Positions 1-5,021 of a stretch of DNA of 7,843 nt are shown here, piece after piece. Numbering within the stretch: position 1 is the first letter of the stretch; each line of letters begins with the position of its first letter. The position numbers were made by a program, and so were the translations under genes. The notes under the pieces were generated by a model. The model saw only the letters and a program-made list of their open reading frames with translations. It did not search any database and had not been told where the DNA came from. Origin of the DNA: Bacteroidales bacterium (GTDB lineage Bacteria; Bacteroidota; Bacteroidia; Bacteroidales; SM23-62); the NCBI GenBank assembly GCA_016783865.1, contig JADHVS010000202.1, positions 1-7,843 on the forward strand. The letters run 5' to 3'.

Positions 1-349
1 TAGTTTCATCGGATGTGAACAATAAGTTGCACTCATCGCAGCGGAACCATTCTTTATCAAACTGAACATCTCCACCACCAATGACGATTGACCGGCCCTC
101 TGCAAAAGCCCGGGCAATTTTTTTCAAACAGCTGTCATAAATCCTTGTAAAGGTAGGCCGGGAGACATTCATTATTTTAGCTGCATCTTCCTGTGAGAGA
201 TTCTTGTAATCAGCCAGTTGAAGAGCTTCGTATTCCTCGAAATGGAGGGTCACCCCCTCTGCCTGGTTAAATGGCAGGCCGAATGGTTTAAATCCTTTTA
301 TAACCGGGGGAGAGCCTACTCTCCTGTGTCTTTTGCGCCTGGGTGACAT
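1..349 (-). CDS. DUF134/UPF0251 family helix-turn-helix DNA-binding protein, 3' end cut by window edge
   Basis: Reading the minus strand from ATG at 349 gives 116 residues open to the window edge, so the C-terminus is missing. The start (MSPRRKRHRRVG) is basic. It is followed by the family's typical EGVTLHFEEYEALQLADY stretch (residues 31-48) and a sigma-like helix-turn-helix around residues 51-82 (LSQEDAAKIMNVSRPTFTRIY). A GGGDVQF segment then leads to a CxxC pair (C104, C107) that could bind a metal. DUF134 proteins are predicted DNA-binding proteins, often encoded next to or fused with NifX/NifB-like dinitrogenase-cofactor domains, and such a gene lies divergently here. There is no Shine-Dalgarno sequence. 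A Bacteroidota-type promoter with two overlapping palindromes sits just upstream, which suggests autorepression. Family assignment is firm; the regulated genes are inferred. Confidence 0.9.
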   Translation of the reverse strand, partial: MSPRRKRHRRVGSPPVIKGFKPFGLPFNQAEGVTLHFEEYEALQLADYKNLSQEDAAKIMNVSRPTFTRIYDSCLKKIARAFAEGRSIVIGGGDVQFDKEWFRCDECNLLFTSDET

Positions 350-371
350 ATTTTGAATAATTAGTTTATTA

Positions 372-385
372 TGAACATAAGTTCA
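372..385. promoter_or_regulatory. Operator-like palindrome 1
   Basis: TGAACATAAGTTCA has 5-base inverted arms TGAAC/GTTCA around a 4-base centre. It shares TGAACATA with a second palindrome whose centre is 26 bases away. It lies at the expected transcription start of the DUF134 promoter, a normal place for an autorepressor site. DUF134 as the binder is an inference. Confidence 0.55.
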
Positions 386-388
386 ATA

Positions 389-419
389 CAAATATAATGA
401 ACATATGTTTAAAACCAAA
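389..419 (-). promoter_or_regulatory. Bacteroidota-type promoter for the DUF134 gene
   Basis: On the minus strand a TTTG at 419-416 is followed by exactly 19 bases and then TATATTTG at 396-389. This matches the Bacteroidota consensus TTTG-N19-21-TAnnTTTG. It lies 40 bases upstream of the DUF134 ATG. Palindromes at 398-411 (between the -33 and -7 boxes) and 372-385 (just downstream, near the expected start of transcription) would block it if bound. Confidence 0.7.
398..411. promoter_or_regulatory. Operator-like palindrome 2
   Basis: TGAACATATGTTTA contains a perfect 10-base palindrome (AACATATGTT) and differs from palindrome 1 at only a few bases. It lies between the -33 and -7 boxes of the DUF134 promoter. 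It would also cover the expected -33 region of the weaker rightward promoter, so one bound protein could control both divergent genes. Confidence 0.55.
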
Positions 420-428
420 TTATTTTGT

Positions 429-436
429 TAATTTTG
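429..436 (+). promoter_or_regulatory. Possible -7 box of a rightward promoter for the NifX-like gene
   Basis: TAATTTTG fits TAnnTTTG and lies 91 bases upstream of the NifX-like ATG. No good TTTG is found 19-21 bases upstream; that position falls in the edge of palindrome 2 (TGTTTA). The site is therefore weak, or needs an activator. Confidence 0.35.
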
Positions 437-451
437 TCAGGAAATATTAAC

Positions 452-479
452 CTCGTAACTCGTAACACGTATCTCGTAA
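452..479. repeat. Heptamer tandem array, unit CTCGTAA, four copies
   Basis: There are four consecutive 7-base units at 452-458, 459-465, 466-472 and 473-479. Units 1, 2 and 4 are identical; unit 3 reads CACGTAT, with two changes. The array is non-coding and lies in the leader region of the NifX-like gene. Confidence 0.8.
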
Positions 480-489
480 TTTCTAACTG

Positions 490-509
490 GTTTCCAACTT
501 ACTGGAAAC
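490..509. promoter_or_regulatory. Perfect 7-base inverted repeat just before the NifX-like start
   Basis: GTTTCCA (490-496) and TGGAAAC (503-509) are perfect inverted arms around a 6-base spacer. The repeat ends 17 bases before the ATG at 527. It could be an operator in DNA or a small hairpin in the mRNA leader near the ribosome entry site. The sequence alone cannot decide between them. Confidence 0.4.
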
Positions 510-526
510 ACTAATATGGTCTAAAA

Positions 527-892
527 ATGAAAATAGCTATCCCAACAGACGACAAAGAATCAATCTGTCCACATTTTGGAAGAACTTCAGGATTTATGAT
601 TTTTAAAATTGAGGACAGGAATGTTGTTGAATCGGAGTACCGTCAAAATACCTTTACCGGTCATGCCCAGGGACACCATAACGATCATCACCACAGCCAT
701 TCTGGTATCTTTCAGGCATTGGGTGATTGTCAGATTGTTATTGCCAAAGGCATGGGGAGGCGTTTGTATAATGATTTTGAAGAGTGGAAGATTCAGGTGT
801 TTATCACAAAGGAAAATAACATTGACGAAGCGGTCGATGCATTTATTAACAATACGCTGGATAGTGATATTGAAAGGTTATGTAAGGAATAA
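527..892 (+). CDS. NifX/NifB-type dinitrogenase iron-molybdenum cofactor family protein, histidine-rich
   Basis: This 121-residue single-domain protein has the usual size of stand-alone Nitro_FeMo-Co (PF02579) members. The opening MKIAIPTDD and the C14-PHFG motif are family hallmarks, as is the GMGRRL stretch at 75-80 and the alternating strand/helix pattern to the C-terminus. Residues 46-58 form a loop with seven histidines (H46, H50, H51, H54, H55, H56, H58), which together with C14 and H16 suggests metal or iron-sulfur cluster binding. Family members bind or carry Fe-S or FeMo clusters. Many occur in organisms that do not fix nitrogen, and no nif gene is visible here, so a nitrogenase role should not be assumed. 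It is divergent from the DUF134 regulator, a recurrent partnership. No clear Shine-Dalgarno sequence precedes the ATG. Confidence 0.88.
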   Translation: MKIAIPTDDKESICPHFGRTSGFMIFKIEDRNVVESEYRQNTFTGHAQGHHNDHHHSHSGIFQALGDCQIVIAKGMGRRLYNDFEEWKIQVFITKENNIDEAVDAFINNTLDSDIERLCKE

Positions 893-923
893 GTTGATTA
901 AATTTAAATAGAGAAGACAAAAA

Positions 924-944
924 TCAGTAGTCAGTAGTCAGTAG
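924..944. repeat. Heptamer tandem array, unit TCAGTAG, three copies
   Basis: There are three identical 7-base units at 924-930, 931-937 and 938-944, in the gap between the convergent NifX-like and RraA-like genes. The unit differs from those of the arrays at 452-479 and 969-998 but has the same 7-base period. Confidence 0.8.
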
Positions 945-961
945 GATTGTAGCCGACAATC
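945..961. terminator. Small inverted repeat between convergent genes, possible weak terminator
   Basis: GATTGT (945-950) and ACAATC (956-961) pair around the 5-base loop AGCCG. The repeat sits between two heptamer arrays and between two gene ends facing each other. There is no T-run on either side, so it is not a standard intrinsic terminator. Confidence 0.25.
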
Positions 962-968
962 AGGAACC

Positions 969-998
969 ACGCTGAACGCTGAACGCTGAACGCTGAAC
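969..998. repeat. Heptamer tandem array, unit ACGCTGA, four copies plus two bases
   Basis: Four identical 7-base units start at 969, 976, 983 and 990 and are followed by AC. The array ends 8 bases from the stop codon of the RraA-like gene. It is the third array of 7-base period within about 550 bases. Confidence 0.85.
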
Positions 999-1006
999 CA
1001 ACATTC

Positions 1007-1936
1007 CTACCAGGTGCGGTTCTTCATGTATTCATCCAGGTTTTCCCGTGACATTGGAAGTAGTTCCGGGTTCTCATCGATCCAGTTCAGAAAATCTTCC
1101 TTGATGTCATCTGTCCACCGGCCATCGATCTGTCCGGGAGTATAAGTACCCTCCTTCAGCCGCAGATGACCGAAAGTATCTTTCAGCATTATAAATTCTG
1201 CTGTAATAACAACATTTTCAAGCAATTGTGGAGGAATGAAGATCACACCCTCCCGCTTGGCCAGGACAACATCCCCTGGAAAAACCGTGGCATGTCCGAT
1301 CCGGATGGGTACGTTTACACCCATCAGCATGACATCTTTGAGATAGGTTGGATCAAATCCCCTGACATAGGCATTAAATCCTTCGATATCTTCAAGGCCC
1401 TCCAGGTCCCGGGCACCTGCATCAAAAACAACACCGGTCTTTGATTTGGAAAAAATGGCATTCCCGAGGTTGTCGCCTATCAATGTTCCATCTATCACCT
1501 TCCCGAAACAGTCGGCCACATAAACATCACCGTTTTGAAGCATATCAATGGGCCATGAATTCATGGCGCCGATCATGCCTTCACTATGGCCTTTCTCAAG
1601 CAGCCTGTCTGAATAGTCTGGCCGGTTCGGAAAATATACTGCGGTGAGCGCCTGTCCCACAAATGGCTGATCCTCATGGATCATTTCCCATCCTCCCTCA
1701 AACTGGTTAAGAAATCCTTCGCCCCCCATCACTCCCCAGGCTTCTTCGATAGAGATGTTGATTAACCGGTATAGAAGATTCTCAGATACTTTCGGTCTTC
1801 CATCGGGATGGCGTTCCCCTTCCCATTCCCGGGTATAGAAATTGATCTCCTCAGGTGTGGCGATCTGGGCATAAATAATTTGTGGAGTAATTAATCCAAA
1901 CAGTAACAGTACGGTAATGATGTTAATTTTTTTCAT
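1007..1936 (-). CDS. Exported RraA-like (HMG/CHA aldolase fold) protein
   Basis: This 309-residue protein begins with a signal peptide: KK, then a hydrophobic run at residues 5-22, then likely cleavage after YAQ (22-24). It therefore probably acts in the periplasm. The RraA-like core spans roughly residues 50-250. GDNLGNAIFSKSKTGVVFDAGARD (154-177) matches the family's GD...A...GVVIDGAVRD segment and keeps the paired R176-D177 that in HMG/CHA aldolases serve catalysis and divalent metal binding. IRIGHATVFPGDVVLAKREG (211-230) matches the second hallmark block. The remaining C-terminus (about 60 residues) lies outside the core. True RraA, the RNase E inhibitor, is about 160 residues and cytoplasmic, so that role is unlikely; an aldolase/lyase or decarboxylase on an oxo-acid is more plausible. 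It is the last gene of the leftward cluster, 90 bases after the transporter. Substrate unknown. Confidence 0.85.
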   Translation of the reverse strand: MKKINIITVLLLFGLITPQIIYAQIATPEEINFYTREWEGERHPDGRPKVSENLLYRLINISIEEAWGVMGGEGFLNQFEGGWEMIHEDQPFVGQALTAVYFPNRPDYSDRLLEKGHSEGMIGAMNSWPIDMLQNGDVYVADCFGKVIDGTLIGDNLGNAIFSKSKTGVVFDAGARDLEGLEDIEGFNAYVRGFDPTYLKDVMLMGVNVPIRIGHATVFPGDVVLAKREGVIFIPPQLLENVVITAEFIMLKDTFGHLRLKEGTYTPGQIDGRWTDDIKEDFLNWIDENPELLPMSRENLDEYMKNRTW

Positions 1937-1969
1937 TCGTTTAAAATTTTATAATTATTTGAAAACAAA

Positions 1970-2011
1970 CTAATTAAAAATTTGAGAACGAATGCAACCG
2001 CTTCGCTCTCA
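1970..2011 (-). terminator. Hairpin plus T-run after the BASS transporter gene
   Basis: On the minus strand TGAGAGCGAA (2011-2002) can pair with TTCGTTCTCA (1992-1983) over ten positions, one of them a G-U pair, around a 9-base loop. AATTTTTAATTA follows directly. It is shaped like an intrinsic terminator or attenuator between the transporter gene and the RraA-like gene, and may lower expression of the last gene. Confidence 0.5.
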
Positions 2012-2032
2012 CATGATTTTTTTTAATCATGT
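2011..2032. repeat. Inverted repeat spanning the BASS stop codon
   Basis: ACATGATT (2011-2018) and AATCATGT (2025-2032) are perfect 8-base arms around a run of six T. The TGA stop of the transporter gene (2029-2027 on the minus strand) lies inside one arm. It abuts the terminator-like hairpin at 1983-2011 and shares base 2011, so the two structures may form in tandem or compete. Confidence 0.45.
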
Positions 2033-3325
2033 TCGTTTCATGGTTTTATCTGATTTTGAGTTCTTCCCGCGCCACCAGGTAGCAAGGGATGAACCGGTAA
2101 TATTCATCATAGGTCCAAAAACGGCAGGTGCCAGTCCGATTGTGGTCACTTTGCCCATTTCAAGTGCTATCCCACTAGCCAGCCCGCCATTCTGCATGCC
2201 CACTTCCAGGGCAATGGTACGGCAATCCTTTTCATCCATCCTGAGCAAGCGGCAACCCCAGTATCCAAGAAAATATCCTGCAGTATTGTGAATCAGGCAA
2301 GCCAGGATGAGCATCAGTCCGATCGTCATCAGGCTGTCTCGTCCCGCAGCGGTAATAATAGTAATGATAATACCAATACCAAGCATAGACACCAGCGACA
2401 TGACCTTATCCAGCCAGTCTTTTCTGCCTCGTGCATAATGCCTGAAAAGGAAGGCAGCTAAAATGGGTAGCACGCTGAACCATACCATGTCTTTTAAAGT
2501 GTTGGCAGCCATAACTGAGATTGTAAGATCATTGGCATGGAAATTTAATAGATTCTTCCCGATAATGATCAGAATGTAGACAATACCTTGCCAGATGATG
2601 CTCCTGTTTCCGGTGGTTCCATAACCGATGGCATGAAAGATCAATCCTGCAACGATGGGTAAAATAACAATATTGATAATGCTCAGCATCATATTTATGA
2701 AGTCGATTGGAACGTATTGTCCGGCCAGTAATTTCATCAGTAAAGGAGTCATGAGAGGGGCCAGCAGAGTGGCTATGGCGGTCAGTGTAACCGAAAGGGC
2801 AAGATTTGCCCTGGCGATGAACGACATAACATTGGATGCAAGTCCGCTGGGTGAGGAGCCGATCAGGATAATCCCGGCTGCGATCTCAGCCGGAAATCCA
2901 AATGTTTTTGCAATCGTAAACCCGATGACGGGCATGATGGTGAACTGACAGACGATCCCTACGATTACCCCCCTGGGCATCCGTATCACATCGGCAAAGT
3001 TCCTCACGCTCAATTGAGATCCCATACCAAACATGATGATCTGCAGTAAAGGAACGATCATTTTTTTCAGGTCGAACTCACCGACCTGCCTGAAATAGTC
3101 TGGATAGTTCATCGAGACTGTAACAGCAGCAAAGATCCAGATCGTATATGCAAATTTTCTCAGGCTCTTAATACCGTGAAAACTTATGGCCAGAAATATG
3201 AAGAAGAGGGTCAGGGATGGGCCGGTCAGCTCTTTAAAATTGAAAAACAGGCAAACAAAAAAGGCTGCCAGGAATAATATGGACAGAATAAGAAGGAGCT
3301 TGTAAATAGTAATTTTTCCTGCCAT
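2027..3325 (-). CDS. BASS-family (bile acid:sodium symporter) membrane transporter
   Basis: This 432-residue, very hydrophobic protein carries the two hallmark blocks of the BASS family (TC 2.A.28). GSSPSGLASNVMSFIARANLALSVT (156-180) is followed by LLAPLMTPLL (187-196). The second block is ALEVGMQNGGLASGIA (372-387), in which E374 and Q378 correspond to sodium-site residues of the crossed helices. The MFGMGSQLSVRNF region (98-110) is the usual second helix of the core. Two extra membrane segments (about 10-28 and 37-52) precede the canonical core, making the protein about 100 residues longer than typical bacterial members of about 310. Members import organic anions such as bile acids, pantoate-type acids or pyruvate with sodium; the substrate here is unknown. 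It starts only 4 bases after the homocysteine methyltransferase stop, so the two are almost certainly co-transcribed and perhaps translationally coupled. Confidence 0.9.
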   Translation of the reverse strand: MAGKITIYKLLLILSILFLAAFFVCLFFNFKELTGPSLTLFFIFLAISFHGIKSLRKFAYTIWIFAAVTVSMNYPDYFRQVGEFDLKKMIVPLLQIIMFGMGSQLSVRNFADVIRMPRGVIVGIVCQFTIMPVIGFTIAKTFGFPAEIAAGIILIGSSPSGLASNVMSFIARANLALSVTLTAIATLLAPLMTPLLMKLLAGQYVPIDFINMMLSIINIVILPIVAGLIFHAIGYGTTGNRSIIWQGIVYILIIIGKNLLNFHANDLTISVMAANTLKDMVWFSVLPILAAFLFRHYARGRKDWLDKVMSLVSMLGIGIIITIITAAGRDSLMTIGLMLILACLIHNTAGYFLGYWGCRLLRMDEKDCRTIALEVGMQNGGLASGIALEMGKVTTIGLAPAVFGPMMNITGSSLATWWRGKNSKSDKTMKRT

Positions 3326-3329
3326 GGCT

Positions 3330-4238
3330 TCATTTCGAAGTCATAAATATATTTAAATCAACTACTTTACGAATGGCATTTATATGTGCCGGTGTGGTAC
3401 CGCAACATCCACCAATAATTGATACTCCAAATTTGATTAATTCTTTACATTTTTCCGCCATGAATTCAGGAGTTTCCGGATAAACAGGTATTCCTTCCCT
3501 GAGCTCAGGAATTCCTGCATTTGCCTGGATCATTATGGGAAGTTTGGAGTGTTTTTTATGTTCTTTTGCGATCAGAACCAGATTTTCAATTCCATTTCCA
3601 CAATTTGAACCAATAATATCAACACCTGAATCTTCTAATTTTTTTGATGCCCTTTCAATACTTATTCCCATAATGGTAAAAAATCCTTTGGGAGTAGATT
3701 CATAAGTCATCGAAACAATCACAGGAATTGACGAAGATATATTCCGTGTTGCCTCAACGGCAAGAAATGCTTCATCCAGGTCGGTCATCGTTTCAATAAT
3801 AATCATATCTGCGCCAGTATCAACAATTACTTTGACCTGCCGGTAAAAACTCTCGTAAATTTCTTTTGGTTCCGTATCCCCAAATGGTTTGAGAAGTTTA
3901 CCACTTGGGCCAACAGAAGCACATATATATGCTTTATTGTTTGATGCATTTTTTGCAGCCCTTATTGCAGCAGTATTTATTTCTTCAGTTTTATCATCAA
4001 GAGAATAGTTTGCCAGTTTCAGAGGAGAACCCCCAAAAGTATTTGTTTCAATGATGTCTGCACCTGCATTGATATATAATCCTGCTATTTCCTCAATAAT
4101 TTCCGGATGGCTGAGATTGATATATTCAGGACAGGAACCCTGTAAATGTTCCTTAGCCCGGTCCATCAATAAAGAGCCCATGGCACCATCACAAACAAGT
4201 ATTTCTCCTTGTTTTATCCGATCAAGTACAGCTTTCAT
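3330..4238 (-). CDS. Stand-alone homocysteine S-methyltransferase (MetH N-terminal-domain type)
   Basis: The protein is a TIM-barrel of the homocysteine S-methyltransferase family (PF02574). From ATG at 4238 it has 302 residues; a GTG at 4244 would add two. I prefer the ATG because GAG lies a few bases upstream, but both are possible, and an in-frame stop closes the frame just before the GTG. Visible motifs are DGAMGSLL (17-24), ETNTFGGSPLKLANY (64-78) and the three zinc-binding cysteines that activate the homocysteine thiol: C213 in GSNCGNG and C278-C279 in GGCCGTTP. It lacks the folate, cobalamin-binding and reactivation domains of full MetH. Those roles could be met by the corrinoid protein encoded just upstream. 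It therefore probably takes a methyl group from the methylated corrinoid to make methionine. The two 60-base lines I counted in this gene are low in GC compared with the transporter that follows. Confidence 0.9.
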   Translation of the reverse strand: MKAVLDRIKQGEILVCDGAMGSLLMDRAKEHLQGSCPEYINLSHPEIIEEIAGLYINAGADIIETNTFGGSPLKLANYSLDDKTEEINTAAIRAAKNASNNKAYICASVGPSGKLLKPFGDTEPKEIYESFYRQVKVIVDTGADMIIIETMTDLDEAFLAVEATRNISSSIPVIVSMTYESTPKGFFTIMGISIERASKKLEDSGVDIIGSNCGNGIENLVLIAKEHKKHSKLPIMIQANAGIPELREGIPVYPETPEFMAEKCKELIKFGVSIIGGCCGTTPAHINAIRKVVDLNIFMTSK

Positions 4239-4272
4239 ATTCACTCGTATTTATTCTATTTAATCATTTGTA

Positions 4273-4346
4273 CTCGTGGAACTTACCATGATAATATTTT
4301 CACTATCTTTTATGATATTATTGAAAATATTATCATGGACGTTTCA
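4273..4346. repeat. 74-base palindromic repeat element, copy 1
   Basis: Perfect 17-base arms CCATGATAATATTTTCA (4286-4302) and its reverse complement (4322-4338) enclose a 19-base centre. The outer flanks (13 bases left, ending GGAACTTA; ACGTTTCA right) are shared with copy 2 at 6658-6731, and the total length is the same. It fills most of the 99-105 base gap between the corrinoid and homocysteine methyltransferase genes. Its end supplies the TGA stop of the corrinoid gene (4346-4344 on the minus strand). In mRNA it would form a strong stem-loop right after that stop, suited to intercistronic stability or processing. There is no T-run, so it is not a classical terminator. It could alternatively be a MITE- or REP-like mobile repeat. 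Confidence 0.85.
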
Positions 4347-4973
4347 GATGATTGAGTTTAAATATTCAACAGCATTGGAGCCGTCATAACAGTAAGCAGT
4401 TGCACCGATTTCTTCAGCATAACTTTTCGAAACCGCAGCACCACCAATAAGGGTTTTTATTTTACCTTCGAGATTTTCTTTTCTGATCTGGTCTGTAACT
4501 TCTTTCATTACAGGCATAGTGGTTGTTAAAAGAGCCGACATTCCGATGAACTGTGCGCCTTCAGCTTTCGCAGTTTCAATGAATTTTTCCGGAGTCACAT
4601 CATTACCAAGGTCAATGATCTCAAAACCTGCACCTTTTAACATTATTCCAACCAGGTTTTTTCCTATATCATGCAAGTCTCCCCTTACTGTACCAATTAC
4701 TACCTTAGCTTTCATGGGAATATTATCAGACAGAAGCAATGGTTTAATAAGTTCCATTCCTGTATTCATAGCTTTTGCTGCCATAAGCACTTCCGGAAGA
4801 AATATTTCATGCTCTTTGAATTTCTGCCCGACGATATTCATTCCTTTTAACAAACCCTGGTCAAGAATTTGTTTTACCGGGATTTTTTGTTCAATAGCTG
4901 TAGTGGTTAATTCATATACGTTTTCAGCATCACCAAGATCTATTTGATCTGAAATCTGTTGCAGTATATTCAT
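4344..4973 (-). CDS. Corrinoid (methyl-carrier) protein of the MtbC/MttC/MtgC type
   Basis: This 209-residue two-domain protein has the usual length of methyltransferase corrinoid proteins. The N-terminal helical cap (about 1-85, with KGMNIVGQKFKEHEIFLPEVLMAAKAM at 43-69) resembles the MetH cap domain, and the Rossmann-like B12-binding domain follows. GDLHDIGKNLV (98-108) holds the DxHxxG signature with H101 as the lower cobalt ligand. SALLTTTM (146-153) and GGAA (177-180) complete the nucleotide-tail pocket. In the cytoplasm it should take a methyl group from the MttB-family enzyme encoded 48 bases upstream and hand it to the homocysteine enzyme encoded downstream. There is no Shine-Dalgarno sequence; the leader is A-rich. 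Its TGA stop lies inside the 74-base repeat. The family is certain; the methyl acceptor is inferred from gene order. Confidence 0.93.
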   Translation of the reverse strand: MNILQQISDQIDLGDAENVYELTTTAIEQKIPVKQILDQGLLKGMNIVGQKFKEHEIFLPEVLMAAKAMNTGMELIKPLLLSDNIPMKAKVVIGTVRGDLHDIGKNLVGIMLKGAGFEIIDLGNDVTPEKFIETAKAEGAQFIGMSALLTTTMPVMKEVTDQIRKENLEGKIKTLIGGAAVSKSYAEEIGATAYCYDGSNAVEYLNSII

Positions 4974-5021
4974 ATTATTTATATTGATTTGTTATTACTT
5001 ATTAAACAAGGAACTTATTTT

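Noticed and set aside
527..892. Nitrogen-fixation locus
   Set aside because: The NifX-like domain is widespread in non-fixing bacteria and no nifH, nifD, nifK or nifB is present in the window.
924..998. CRISPR array
   Set aside because: The repeats are 7 bases long, directly adjacent and without spacers, so they are simple tandem repeats.
1166..1647. Plus-strand open frames inside the RraA-like gene, and similar ones inside the other minus-strand genes
   Set aside because: They are antisense to well-recognised genes and show no family-like sequence.
4273..4346. Rho-independent terminator between the corrinoid and homocysteine methyltransferase genes
   Set aside because: The stem is AT-rich and not followed by a T-run on the transcribed strand, and no separate promoter is evident for the downstream gene, so read-through is more likely.
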